Source: Diadophis punctatus similis
Lineage: Eukaryota; Chordata; Lepidosauria; Squamata; Dipsadidae
DNA length: 64,000 nt
Assembly (NCBI GenBank): GCA_023053685.1
Contig: JALIGW010000002.1
Span: 165,299,034-165,363,033 of the forward strand
Direction of reading: 5' to 3'
Shown here piece by piece: positions 25,158 through 35,699 of this stretch. The notes beneath the pieces are model-generated. The model did not search any database and had not been told where the DNA came from. It saw only the letters and a list, made by a program, of their open reading frames with translations. Position 1 is the stretch's first letter, and each line of letters opens with the position of its first letter. The position numbers and the translations under genes are program-made.

Positions 25158-25268
25158 ATCAAACCTTAGCACACAACTTCTCCATTCTGTAATTATAACT
25201 GAAGTTAAGCAGAATTCAGAAATCTTGTGACTTCCACCAAAAGAGATGTCTACTATAATCCAGTTGAA

Positions 25269-25292
25269 CACACACACACACACACACACACC
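25269..25292. repeat. (CA)n microsatellite
   Basis: About twelve CA units, uninterrupted. The apparent open frames on both strands here are products of the repeat. Confidence 0.9.
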
Positions 25293-25497
25293 AGTTAATG
25301 CCATTGCTTTTGTTCATTTCATCATCCTGGCCAACCCAGGAATTAATTCTGCAACTGAAAACCTGGGCATTCAGTTAGAAAGGTTTACTCACAAATTTCA
25401 ATTGTTGTCTTGCCTCATCTACTTTGTATAATCCATACTGGATTCTAAAATGCAAGTTTTCTGAGCCAATGACCAAGTATGCTGTCTTGTTTCCTAG

Positions 25498-25632
25498 CTG
25501 GAGATTTGTCATCTGCTGATCCCATGGTGCTGGAACAATATGTGGTGGTGGCTGATTACCAGAAGCAAGAGAGCTCTGAAATTAGTTTGTGTGCTGGCCA
25601 AGTTGTGGACATAATTGAGAAGAATGAATCTG
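25498..25632 (+). CDS. SH3PXD2B: SH3PXD2B coding exon: first half of SH3 domain 1
   Basis: The acceptor is cttgtttcctag and the donor is tctg|gtaagg. The 135-nt exon completes the codon begun at 14429 and reads [20 protein letters not shown] then [20 protein letters not shown] and EKNESG. This is the front half of the first SH3 domain of TKS4: the ALYDY-like strand is VVVADYQ, followed by the acidic RT loop (QESSEIS) and the n-Src loop start. The exon ends after the first base of the glycine codon in 'ESG', and the tryptophan pair that binds proline ligands is in the next exon. In TKS4 the tandem SH3 domains bind partner proline motifs and the PX domain (family knowledge). The phase is consistent on both sides. 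Confidence 0.95.
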
Positions 25633-25739
25633 GTAAGGGTTACTCATCTGGAATATAGAGGAGTCCAGAAAAAACAATTTGTAAAAAAGGATCTCTTGTT
25701 GCTTATAACTTCCTAATATACTTTGCCTAAATGTGTTCT

Positions 25740-25942
25740 TTTTTAATAAAGTTTTTATTATTTTTCTCCACAATACATCCATTCATATACCTTAATTCTT
25801 AACAAAATACACATAGTTATACATTTCTATTTAATAGTACATGAATCAATATCTTAATTTGCACCTTTTATACATTGATTACCCACCTGTTTACCCCTTT
25901 ATATCATATCACTCTAACCCTAACCCTAACCCTAACCCTAAC
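25740..25942 (-). mobile_element. Short retro-insertion with telomeric 5' end
   Basis: A 203-bp segment is flanked by identical 14-bp copies of cctaaatgtgttct (25726-25739 and 25943-25956). At its left edge is a t-run and aataaag; on the minus strand this is an A-rich tail after an AT-rich LINE-like 3' UTR. At its right edge (the 5' end on the minus strand) are telomeric repeats. It carries no coding frame. Target duplications plus an A-rich tail are the marks of target-primed reverse transcription. The source element was not identified; an L1-type 3' end is possible. Confidence 0.75.
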
Positions 25943-25947
25943 CCTAA
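25914..25947. repeat. Interstitial telomeric repeat (CCCTAA)5
   Basis: Starting with ctaa, five perfect CCCTAA units follow, read as TTAGGG on the minus strand. The array overlaps the first five bases (cctaa) of the right-hand 14-bp target duplication. Confidence 0.95.
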
Positions 25948-26465
25948 ATGTGTTCTAATGAGGTTACATTTAGGCAAAGGGATGGCCTGCATAATAGATT
26001 TCATGTTTGAAAGCAATTTAGTAAGATTTTATCCTCACTCCATTTCACAAATCCCTTATCTAAATTTCTAAATTTGGGGACATGCTATTTAAAACCCAGC
26101 TTTTTATTTCTACAAGTGCATAACAATAATTCTAATAGACAGCAATTAAAAGTGGGGAAAAGTGAAATGAAGCACCCAGCATGTCAGCATACCTTTGAGT
26201 GCCTGCCTTTATTTTCACTACATTAACAGGATTTTGTTTGTAAGGAGAAAAGTCGTATGCAGAAGGGTAGTACAGTATTGATTGCCTAATTCCAAGGGAC
26301 CTCAGCATGCCTCTCATCTTCTTAATTGGAAGTCAGACCACAGACTGATGTGATCTATGATTGGTATAGGATTGGGATGGAACATTCCATGATGGACTAT
26401 GTTGCATAATCCTCTCTAGAATGGATTGTGACTCTCCACTTAACTCTTCTTTTCCTTATGTTTAG

Positions 26466-26570
26466 GCTGGTGGTTTGTAAGTACATTGGACGAACAAGGA
26501 TGGGTTCCTGCAACATGCCTAGAAGTCCAGGATGGTGCCCAGGATGAATTTTCAATGCAAACTGAAGAAG
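26466..26570 (+). CDS. SH3PXD2B: SH3PXD2B coding exon: second half of SH3 domain 1
   Basis: The acceptor is tatgtttag and the donor is gaag|gtggga. The 105-nt exon reads [20 protein letters not shown] then [15 protein letters not shown]. It supplies the ligand-binding tryptophan (ESGWWF), the glycine-tryptophan turn (QGWVPA) and the final strand of SH3 domain 1, followed by the short linker to SH3 domain 2. Splitting an SH3 domain between two exons at the ESG|WW position also occurs for the third SH3 domain of this gene (37948|39644). The donor gtggga is weaker than its neighbours, but the phase (one base carried over) fits the next exon. Confidence 0.95.
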
Positions 26571-26892
26571 GTGGGAGTAGATCAAGATACTTTCAGATTA
26601 GCCCCAAATTGTTTCGCATTATAGGTTTTGGTGGGGCTTTGAGCCCACATAAAATATTCACGATAATGTTCAGAGAGGAAATACACTAAATACTTAACTG
26701 CCAAGAGAGTACTTCCAAGGGAGTCCCTATAGGTTCCCCCCCCATAGCAAGTTCTCATGAAGATTGACATCATTTAGTTTGATATTTTTGGCAGAGGAGA
26801 CTGGTTTGTTAGGGGCTCCTTCTTCATAACCTTTGGCACTCAAGTGCTTTTCCATTCAAAAGTCATGCCAGACTTAAAGCCCGGCCTCTATA

Positions 26893-28060
26893 CAGGTAGA
26901 TCTTGACTTACAACCACAATTGAGCCCAAATTTTCTGTTGCTAAGTGAGACATTTGTTAAGTGAGCTTTGCCCAATTTTACGACTTTTCTCGCCACCGTT
27001 GTTAAGTAAATCACTACACTTGTTAAATTAAGTAATATGGTTGTTAAGCAAATCTGGCTTCCCGATTGACTTTGCTTGTCAGAAGGACGCAAAAGGTGAT
27101 CGCATGACCCTAGAACACTGCAACCATCATAAATGTGAGTCAGTCGCCAAGCATCTGAATGTTGATCATGTGACCTTGGGACTGCTCTAACGGTTGTAAG
27201 TGAAAAATGGTCATAAATCACTTTTTCAGTGATGATGTACCGTATTTTTCGGAGTATAAGACACACCGGAGTATAAGATGCACCTTAGTTTTTGGGGAGG
27301 AAAATAGGGGAAAACAATCTGCCTACCAGGTATTCATCTGGCTAATGTCCTTAGTCTGGTCAGCTTCAGCACATTATTTTATCCCCTGGTTAGGACTTAA
27401 AAAAACCTTCTTCTGAGAGTAACAATGAAAGAGCATGCAAGCCAGTAAGAGCTGGGAAGATCGTTAGCACCTGGTTAGGGCTAAAAAAAACTTATTCGGA
27501 GCAGCTGCAGCACATTATTTTATCTCCTGGTTAGGACTTAAAAAAACCTTCTGAGAGAATAACAATGAAAGAGCCTGCAAGCCAGTAAGAGCTGGGAAGA
27601 TCGTTAGCACCTGGTTAGGGCTAGAAAACAACTTCTTTGGAGCAAGTAGAGCAATGAAAAAAAACCCTGCAAAGACTTAGGGCTGGAAAACATTCTTCTG
27701 AGAGAGTAACAATGAAAGAGCCTGCAAGCCGGTAAGAGCTGGGAAGATCATTAGCACCTGGTTAGGGCTAGAAAACAACTTCTTTGGAGCAAGTAGAGCA
27801 ATGAAAAAAAACCCTGCAAAGACTTAGGGCTGGAAAAACATTCTTTGGAGAGAGTAACAATGAAAAAGCCTGCAAGGTAAGAGCTGGGAAGATCTGTTAG
27901 CACCTAGTTAGGGCTGGAAAAAAAGCTACATTCGAAGTATAAGACACACCTGAATTTTCAGCCACTTTTAGGGAGGAAAAAGGTGCGTCTTATACTCCGA
28001 AAAATACGGTAACTTTGAACAGTCACTAAACAAACTGTTGTAAGTCAGGGACTAGCTCTG
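26893..28060. mobile_element. Tigger-like element (minus orientation), split by a MITE
   Basis: It begins ta|caggtagatcttgacttac and ends near tgttgtaagtcagggactag, an inverted pair shared with the copies at 32255, 36600, 52753 and 57100. The body (gttaagtgagctttgccc, gcaaaaggtgatcgcatgac) is non-coding. It is interrupted at 27240-28009 by another element. TA-flanked ends with a CAGG start are typical of pogo/Tigger-type Tc1/mariner relatives (family knowledge). Confidence 0.7.
27240..28009. mobile_element. TA-duplicating MITE nested in a Tigger-like element, with internal tandem array
   Basis: The ends are ccgtatttttcggagtataa and ctccgaaaaatacgg. The host sequence gatg-TA-actttgaac was split, giving TA at 27238-27239 and 28010-28011. 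The interior is a tandem array of a unit of about 140-147 bp: the phrase ct(g/a)gttagggct begins at 27471, 27611, 27758 and 27904. The array also repeats gcctgcaagcc and gagctgggaagatc. No protein is encoded. Confidence 0.85.
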
Positions 28061-28912
28061 TTAATGCTCACGTGAATTCCAAAAAACAAATAATAAAAAA
28101 CAAGTTCATGGTTATCCCAGGGCATAGAATCTGAACAATAGTTAGCTGACTCTGAGAACACAGAAAAACCTCCAAGTGGCCTCAACGACTCTCTAATAAG
28201 AATGCAAACGACCAGCTGTCTGCACTACAATATACATTCTTCCCTTCCTCCCATTGAGTCAGAGCTGAAGAAGCTTCTTGGATGAGAAGCAAAACGTCTT
28301 CAGAGAAAAACTAGAAAGTCCAGTTGCCTCTTGAAAAAAAGCACCTCTGGGACAACCATGACCTAGATGACTGAGAATTTCCATAGACACTTTGAATAGG
28401 AAGTTTTTTAAAAGTGCTTTTGAAGGCAATTTCTAAAGCAACCCATATTTTCATGAAGAATGCGCGTGAACATGAATTATGAATTGAGTGACAACTTTTT
28501 TTTAACGGACTGATATGGAGGAGGGCATCTTTTGTTGAGGAAATTCCGCACTGAACAGGAGTTTATTCTATTAAGGAATAAGGGGATAAAAAATAGAACT
28601 TATTAAAGTAATGCAAATGTTAGAAATTGCAGTGGAAGTCTGATTTGCTGACTATAAGGTCAGTTGCATTGAGGGTGGGTAAAACTTAAAGTTTTGTTTT
28701 AATTATTTTTTTAAATTAAGAAAAAAACCGAGATGCATCTTAGCGTATACCCTTTTAAATCAAATTGCTCAAGTCTCTGCCATATACCTGGGAGGAAACA
28801 AGATGTATGTATATCCAGGGATCATAGCATAGCTGGCTGGAGAATTCTGGGAGTTGAAGTCCACAAGTCTTAAAGTTGCCAAGTTTGAAGACCTCTGGTA
28901 TATACTCTAAAC

Positions 28913-29047
28913 CAGGGGTAGGCAAAGTTGGCTCTTCTATGACTCATGGACTTCAACTCCCAGAATTTCTGAGCCAATCATGCTAGCTTAGGAATTCTGG
29001 GAGTTGAAGTCCATGAGTCATAGAAGAGCCAACTTTGCCTACCCATG
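28913..29047. mobile_element. hAT hairpin element, TSD ctctaaac
   Basis: A 135-bp near-perfect inverted repeat: caggggtaggcaaagttggc at the left and gccaactttgcctacccatg at the right, with ttcaactcccagaatt and its complement further in. It is flanked by a perfect duplication, ctctaaac (28905-28912 and 29048-29055). It is almost all stem, with a short loop near 28980. Confidence 0.9.
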
Positions 29048-31122
29048 CTCTAAACCATCTTGTGTGTTGAACAATCTTAAGTGAGATGTATTAGGTAAAT
29101 CATGGTTAAATCATTGCTTAGTGTGGTATGTGGATCATGTCATTGTTAACCTTATTATAGCATTAAATCTTCTTTTTAAAAAGGTAAACTTTCCCCTCCT
29201 TATATCCTGTTTTGTGCCTTTCCTGCTTCCCCAACATGCTCATCTCAGTTTCATGGAGATACTGGTCTCTTCCCAGACATGTGGGTCGCCGTCGGACTCT
29301 TGGGGACTTGTACACCAGTGGATGGGGTCAAGGTGGATGTTGTGGAGATCTCTTTGTGCTTTCTTCTGTGCTTTGGACTATCTTTCTCTATGTTTGCATG
29401 TGCTGTCCACTGTGGCCCATTGTTGCATGCAGTTTGTTTCTTACTGATATCCAGAGTGTCTATTTCCTTAATACATTGCTTATTGTAACTGTTAAATCTG
29501 CTTACACTTGAGTAGGTGTGTCTTCCTTTCCATTCCCTTGAAACTACTTGAGTCCCTGATTATGACAATTTCTACTCTTGGGTAAATTGTATTTTATTTG
29601 ATCCTAACCAAAGTTAAATGCATTTTTTTCTTTTTTTTTAAATCTGCATGTTAAAGCCACTTAATTACTGGGACTGCAACAGACATCATAGGGTCCATGG
29701 GAGAAGGCAAATTCTCATATATCGCAATGCTTGTTGCAGCCTTAAAAATGATCAGCATCATTTTCAGTCACATTTATTTTATTTATTTTATTAAATTATT
29801 TATTTATGTTATTAAATTTATATTAAATTAAATGTATATGCCGCCCAACTCCCAAAGGACTTCAATTGGCTTTTTTTCCACAGTCCATTGAACGTATTTC
29901 ACAATAGATCTAGAAAGGGGGAAAGGTCAGTATAGAACTTCTGGATGTGGCAGTGGTTCTATATGTGGGGCACTTCAAAGCATCAGACAGTTGTCACTGC
30001 GGTAAGATTTGTTTGTGTTCAAATGATCATTTTTGCTAACACTCTATTGAAGAGCTTCTAAATTCTTTTCAACCTGCAACTAAAACAATTGCCGTAGTTA
30101 CCTGTCACGCACTTTGGCCACTGCCTAAAATTAGAAGAAAACGATTGCAAGCATGTTTTTTTCTCAAATTTTCTTTATCAAGATTTATTGAAAAGAAAGG
30201 AGCAGGGTTATAAAAATTACAATGACTGAACTGTTTCCCAATCAGAACAATATATGCCTATTAGGGCAAAAAAAAATTCATTTTCTTCCTAAATAGTCTT
30301 CCTGTGATGCGGTAGACAGTAAGGAATTGTATGCCATCCTGACATTTTAAATCACCTCTTTCACAGTCTATTGGCATTAGCCATGTTAACTGTGGCTGAC
30401 AGGAAGTGAAGCCAAAGCATCTGGGTGGGGGCAATTTGCTTCTGCTAGACATGTAAATCTTGCAAATCCAAAATGCTTACCTCTAAAATGGCAGTTGAAG
30501 GTCTATCCTAAAATACCTGTTAACAGTATCACAAGTGGAAAAATTTTGATGAAATGTCAGAGTCTGCTGCCAATGGCTTATCTGCATTAAAATGATTTCC
30601 GTTGAATTGATTCCAGTCTATACGCTGGGCATATGTAGGGAAAGCAATATGAGATGTTGAGGAGCACTGAGCACAGATAGTAGGGTCTTTTACAGATGTT
30701 AGCTGACATCATTTGGAAGGCTTATTAAATACTCTACAGGTGTTCAGTATAAGATCATCTTTCCTCCACTTTGTAAAGGAGAAGTGGAACTTCTCCATTG
30801 ACGTGATGTTCTTGTACTTTAGCGTAACTGGTCCTTCATTTTCCCTTTTAGAGATTTACACTAAACAATCTCTGAACTGTGTCTGAATCTCTGAAAAACA
30901 ACCATTAGTATTTGCATAAAAGGCCATTTCAGGTTCACTTCCTACAAAATAACCTAAGAATTGGGCATTAGTAGCTGATGGAGATAAAGGAAGTTTTTGC
31001 ATTATTTGAAAGGTTTAATTGTGAGTTCTTTGGAAGAAGAAATGATTTCCTGAGAAAGCAACCTTAACATGGGCCAGCAATTACTGCAGCTATGACAAAC
31101 CTATTTCCATGATACCTTAGGG

Positions 31123-31362
31123 CAGCGGTTCTCAACCTGGGGGTCGCGACCCCTTTGGGGGTCGAACAACCCTTTCACAGGGGTCGGGAGACTTCACCCG
31201 GACACCGCCATTTGGGTTCTTTTACCCTCTGCGCATGCGCAGAATGCTTTGCGCATGTGCAGAGGGTAAAAGAACCCAAATGGTGGCTGCGGGGCGGGGG
31301 TCGTGGCGGCGGGTTTGGGGGTGGGTCGCGGGTCACGGCATTAGGAAGGTTGAGAACCACTG
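31123..31362. mobile_element. SPIN-like hAT MITE, TSD ccttaggg
   Basis: The ends cagcggttctcaacctgggg and aaggttgagaaccactg match the general terminal sequence of SPIN-type hAT elements (from memory). A perfect duplication, ccttaggg, flanks it (31115-31122 and 31363-31370). The centre is a hairpin: ttgggttcttttaccctctg and its complement face each other around gcgcatgcgcag. Confidence 0.9.
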
Positions 31363-32014
31363 CCTTAGGGAAACAGATGACATAACTGCATAGTATTTCA
31401 GCCTACAAGAGATATATCTCTTATTCCATTGTGCACATGAATAGTTCATTTGAATGAACTGTCATTGGTTCTGATAAGATTGCTAAAATGACATCTGTAT
31501 TGAAGCATCTAGTAGTTTGTAGCTGACACTTGGAATAAATGAAAAAATAGATCATGTAGAACTGGTTTGGTCATCTGTTAAACAAAAAACATATCATCAC
31601 ATTATTTTCTGGATTACCAGGTTCCATAAATAACCATTTTTGTGTTCCTGCTTCAATTAGAAAAAAGAACATAGAGGTTCTTCGCGAGGCATTGTGGGGC
31701 TACATTAGACTTTTATTATAAATTATGAAAATCTGTCTTTCAAAAGTGATGTTGAGCCTTTAGTGAGCCTTTCTGTCAAAAGGACAGAATCAAACATATT
31801 CAGTAGATTCGACTCTTATTGTGGAATATCAACAATCAGTTGATTCCACTCTATTGTGAGGGCCAGTTTACTGTGCTAAATTATCTAAAATGTATGGATT
31901 TTCAGATTAGTTCTGTTTTTTTTTAAATGATGTCTTCCCAATTATTATTTACCTTTTTTTCCTGTCTCTCTCTCTCTCTTTCTCTCTTTTACTGCTATAT
32001 TTCTCTTTGAATAG

Positions 32015-32129
32015 AGAAGTATATGGTGATCTACCCATATGCTGCTCGGGATCAAGATGAAATAAACCTGGACAAAGGAGCTACTGTGGAGGTGATCCAG
32101 AAAAATCTGGAGGGATGGTGGAAAATCAG
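32015..32129 (+). CDS. SH3PXD2B: SH3PXD2B coding exon: most of SH3 domain 2
   Basis: A pyrimidine-rich tract of ct repeats precedes the acceptor (tctttgaatag); the donor is tcag|gtatat. The 115-nt exon reads [20 protein letters not shown] then [18 protein letters not shown] and ends inside an arginine codon. It holds the YPY motif, the acidic RT loop (RDQDEIN) and the WW pair of the second SH3 domain. The remaining strands (RYQGQEGWAPASYL) come from the next exon. The two SH3 domains are separated by only about 20 residues, the tandem arrangement known from TKS4, TKS5 and p47phox. The long CT run just upstream of the acceptor (31965-31989) is unusually extended. Confidence 0.95.
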
Positions 32130-32254
32130 GTATATTTCCAGTCATGATTCAAAAGGCATTAATGGGAAATAGACACTTTAGAGCACAAGACCCAAGTTAT
32201 TCCATTGTTTTTGCATTTTTCTTCAATGAAGGATAGGAGAATAACTTTCAAGTA

Positions 32255-32631
32255 CAGGTAGTCCTCGACTTTCAATAGTTTATTTAGTGACTGTTCAAAG
32301 TTACAATAGCACTAAAAAAAGTGACTTATGATCTTTTTTCACACTTATGACAGTTATTGCAGCATCCCCATAGTCATGTGATCAAAATTTGGCCGCTTGG
32401 CAACGGATTCATATTTAAGATGGTTGCAGTGTTCCAGGATCATGTGATCACCTTTTACAACCTTCTGACAAGCAAAGCCAATCAGGAATCCAGATTTCAT
32501 TTAACAACTGCAGTGGTTCACTTAACTGTGGCAAGAAAAATCGTAAAAATGGGACAAAATTCACTTTAAAATGTTTCACGTAGCAACAGAAATTTTGGGC
32601 TTAGTTGTGTTCATAAGTTGAGGACTCCTTG
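32255..32631. mobile_element. Tigger-like MITE, TA flanks
   Basis: A 377-bp copy: ta|caggtagtcctcgacttt at the left and gttgaggactccttg|ta at the right. The interior is partly palindromic (gtgatcaccttttacaacc; acttaactgtggcaagaaa). It is non-coding. Confidence 0.75.
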
Positions 32632-33145
32632 TATAGAGATAGGAACTCTATAACGTTTATTCTGCTTTGGAAAAATAAAAAATAATTCTGATTTTAGAAG
32701 AAAAGTAGTAGGTACATAATCTATATCCTGCTCAGCTTAATATAGATTCTAGAACCATATCCCCTAAACTCAAAAAAGACTATATTTTGTTTTTTAAAAA
32801 ATAAGAAGAAAAATCACCAGGAAAGATCCTCTCACACATGTTAAGGTTGTATTTTGTGATTACATTTAATTACATCCTCCCCCTAAAAAAAATAAATCAG
32901 TATTTGTGATGGAAATCTTCAACATAGGCTTCCAGAATGTGTTACTGGATGAAACTTCGTCTAAGTCTTGTTATTACAAAAGCCTTGTGATGGTTGATAA
33001 TTAGCACCAATTAATCAGTCAGTGATGATATCTGTTCTAATCACTGTTAGTTACTCTGCTTGATGCTGGGCCATCTTGCAAAGGAATGCAAAAGGGAACA
33101 CATTCCCATGTGCTGGGAAAGTTTGCTATGCTCATCTGTTCACTT

Positions 33146-33465
33146 TAGAGGTGGGTTCCTGCCTGTTCCTGCTGGTATGGTTAATAGCTGTTGTTCGGCG
33201 CAGAGCCAAAGATGCTGCTGCCGTTCGCGGCACGGGAGCTTTCCCCGGGCGCTTTCCCCGCCCGCACGGACGCCGCCAATTGCGTTCTTTTGCCCTCTGC
33301 GCAGAACGCTTTGCGCATGTGCAGAGGGCAAAAGAACGCAATTGGCGGCATCCATGCGGGCGGCGGCAGCGCCCGGGGAAAGCCCCCGCGCCGCGAACGG
33401 CAGCAGCGTCTTCGGCTCTGCGCCAAACAACAGCTATTAACCGTACCGGCAGGAACCCACTACTG
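33146..33465. mobile_element. Palindromic hAT-type MITE, TSD gttcactt
   Basis: The left end is tagaggtgggttcctgcc and the right end ggcaggaacccactactg. A perfect duplication, gttcactt, flanks it (33138-33145 and 33466-33473). Almost the whole 320 bp folds as one GC-rich hairpin with arms of about 150 bp, meeting near 33305 in ctttgcgcatgtgcag. The many open frames across it on both strands mirror each other and come from the palindrome; none is a gene. Confidence 0.9.
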
Positions 33466-33815
33466 GTTCACTTCTGAAGATTATCCCAACATTGCACATT
33501 ACAAATTCTTTTGTGCTTTTGTCTTCACAACAGTCTTGGGCTCCTTTATGTGAAACAGTAGGTAAAAATTAAGCAGGTTTACAAATAGAGATGTTTACTT
33601 ATTGTTAAGAACTTGCAAGTTACCCAGTATTTTGGGAAAGCATGTGCCAGATATCTCCAAGCAAAATAATAATTAAAAAAAAGGTTAACATTCTGATTCA
33701 GATCATCATTTTAAAACTGAATTTTGAGCTCTGGTTTTGCTTTCGGGCATTGCTGTGGATGAGATTGCCTGTGTTGGGAATCTGTTGACTATGGTAAAAC
33801 AATTAGACAAGATGA

Positions 33816-34290
33816 ATGGTTAGATTTGGGAGATTCCATTCGATCCCATATAATGAACGTACATGTATTTGCAGAGCTGAAGAGATAGAAGACCTGACTC
33901 GCATATTATTCAATTGCTCTCTGTATAAGGGGGCGAGAGAGAAGTACCTTGATCCATACATTATAGGTATGGCCCAGTGGGAGGCCCATATTAAAACAAC
34001 ATACCTCATATGTGGCCAGAATTTGAAAATGACATTTAATACAGCAGAGTTTCTGACTAAAATGGTCCGACTGAGATCGGCATATGTGGGCCTGATTGGG
34101 GTAGATTGCAGGGGTGACACATAAATATAATTTTATGTCATTTTATTCTATTTTATGTATTATGTATTAAATTATTGTATTTTATCCTATAACTATTGTA
34201 TTTTACCGTACTCTTATTTTAAATTGTTTGTATAGGTTTTTTTTGGTAATACGTGTTTGAACCTTGTACTTTGATATGGCCTATAGGCTA
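33816..34290 (+). pseudogene. Non-LTR retrotransposon ORF2 C-terminal fragment with 3' UTR
   Basis: From about 33816 to the TAA at 34124 one frame reads through FGRFHSIPYNERTCICRAEE then IEDLTRILFNCSLYKGAREK. It resembles the cysteine-containing C-terminal region of LINE reverse transcriptases (pattern CxC...H/L..CxLY..AR). An AT-rich UTR follows to ggcctataggctaatc, where a hAT is inserted; after it (34746) come caataaagctaatctaatt. The clade (L2, RTE or other) is not determined. The fragment is truncated at its 5' side. Confidence 0.6.
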
Positions 34291-34293
34291 ATC

Positions 34294-34745
34294 CAGTGAT
34301 GGCGAACCTTTTTCTTCTTGCGTGCCAAAAATGGGAGTGGGCGCCCGCGCTAGCGCACCCGCGTGCCACCACACAACCCCCTGTGCATGCCACACTGCTC
34401 ATGAGCGCATTCCTGCGCATGCCCTCCCGTTGGGCCATTTTTCACCCTCAGGCTTCCCTGAAGCCTCTGGAGTGCGAAAAACAGCCCAACGGGCAAACCG
34501 GAAGTTCGGAAAAACGGACTTCCGGTTTGCCTGTTGGGCCATTTTTTGCACGCCGGAGGCTTCAGGGAAGCCTCCTGAAGCCTGGGGAGGGCGAAAACAC
34601 TCTCCCCCGCCCTCCGGAAGGCCGAAAATCAGCTGGCCAGCACGCGCATGCGCACTGGAGTTGACATAGGGCAACGTCTCGCGTGCCCTCAGATATGGCT
34701 CCACGTGCCACCTGTGGCACGCATGCCATAGATTCGCCATCACGG
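34294..34745. mobile_element. hAT-type MITE nested in a LINE tail, TSD ggctaatc
   Basis: The ends are cagtgatggcgaaccttttt and agattcgccatcacgg. A perfect duplication, ggctaatc, flanks it (34286-34293 and 34746-34753). The interior is GC-rich and partly palindromic (cttccctgaagcctctgg; ccggaagttcggaaaaacgg). It is the same family as 9674-10088. Confidence 0.85.
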
Positions 34746-34804
34746 GGCTAATCAATAAAGCTAATCTAATTAGACAAGAGATCAGATGATTTCCATTTCT
34801 TTAG

Positions 34805-35031
34805 ATATCAGGGTCAAGAGGGCTGGGCCCCAGCATCTTACCTGAAAAGAGGGAGCGGAGACCTACTTACATCAAAACTGGGACCAGCAGCTTCAGCCCA
34901 TTCACACGCATTGGATATGGATGGACTTTCTCGACAGCAGAACTCCCCAGGTCGAGACAAGGATGGACTGAGTAATCAAAGAGATGGAAGATACGATGGC
35001 CGTCCATTGCCCAATGTGGACCTTCAACGAA
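34805..35031 (+). CDS. SH3PXD2B: SH3PXD2B coding exon: end of SH3 domain 2 and linker
   Basis: The acceptor is atttctttag and the donor is cgaa|gtaagt (consensus). The 227-nt exon completes the arginine codon and reads YQGQEGWAPASYLKRGSGDL, finishing SH3 domain 2 with its GWAPASYL strand. A serine- and aspartate-rich linker follows (ALDMDGLSRQQNSPGRDKDG, then NQRDGRYDGRPLPNVDLQR). The linker between SH3 2 and SH3 3 is the less conserved part of the middle of the protein; here it keeps the LDMDGLSRQQN and QRDGR landmarks that I recall from human TKS4. The exon starts two bases into a codon and ends one base into the next, fitting both neighbours. Confidence 0.93.
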
Positions 35032-35699
35032 GTAAGTTGGGAACAATGAAGAAAGAGTTTGATGCTTTTTGAAGTAAATTGGTCAATCAGGTAAAAGCAA
35101 GAAATCTTCACGGCTCTAAAGTTGGGTTATCCATTTTTCTTTGAACTAAGTGTTTCATTTTGGTTTTGACTGGCATGCAGGGGTTCTTGCAGTCCAATGA
35201 TAATTAAGTCAGAACAAATAGTACATTTGAACTAATTTTAAATTTACACCAATTTAAATGGTCTTGGACTAGTTAATCTAATTACACCCAAAGCATTCAA
35301 CAAATTTTCCATCTTGGCATAGTTTTCTCTGTAGGATAAGTTAAGGTTAGTGTACATTTTAAGAATCTTTATATTGGAAGTGACATATTGAAAATATGGA
35401 ACAGATATTTTATTGATAACTCAAAGCGGCAAGCATACCTAATCCTTCCTCCTCCTCCTGTTTTCCCCCACAGCAATAATCCTGTGAGATTGGTTGTGCT
35501 GAGAGAAAATGAGTGGCCCAAAGTTACTATTTACTGTTCTCCTTTGTTATTTTATTTTTTCCTTACAGCTTTTATTTTGCTAAAAAATTATTTAATAAAA
35601 ATTATTAAAATGAACGAATGAATTTTCCATCCTCTTAAGGTAAAAAAATCATTTAATGATACCGTTTGGGATTATTTTCTGAATTTCATGCAGTCCTGT

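Larger units (their letters stand above)
14430..25497 (+). other. SH3PXD2B intron (11.07 kb)
   Basis: This intron carries old LINE tails, a Helitron, hAT and CR1 remnants and a Sauria-type SINE, listed separately. About 17795-18640 resembles the unassigned repeat-like sequence of 6725-8500. From 14430 to 17640 and from 18650 to 19470 I see AT-rich single-copy-looking DNA with no gene signal. Confidence 0.8.
26571..32014 (+). other. SH3PXD2B intron (5.4 kb)
   Basis: This intron contains a Tigger-like element interrupted by a mariner-type MITE (26893-28060), hairpin hAT copies (28838-29047), a SPIN-like hAT (31123-31362) and a LINE-type tail in reverse at about 29780-29860 (ttaaatgtatatgccgccca). 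The rest, 29060-29770 and 29870-31110, shows no gene signal. Confidence 0.85.

Noticed and set aside
25740..25942. A simple telomere-fusion relic
   Set aside because: Only five units are present, in one orientation, with perfect 14-bp target duplications and an A-rich tail at the other edge; a chromosome fusion would not produce these.
27390..27915. Regular repeats that could suggest a CRISPR-like array
   Set aside because: The unit is about 140-147 bp, contiguous and without spacers, and sits inside a MITE in vertebrate DNA.
33060..33553. Several overlapping alanine/arginine-rich frames of 80-133 codons on both strands
   Set aside because: They lie across the GC-rich palindromic hAT element; the plus and minus readings mirror each other, which is the mark of an inverted repeat.
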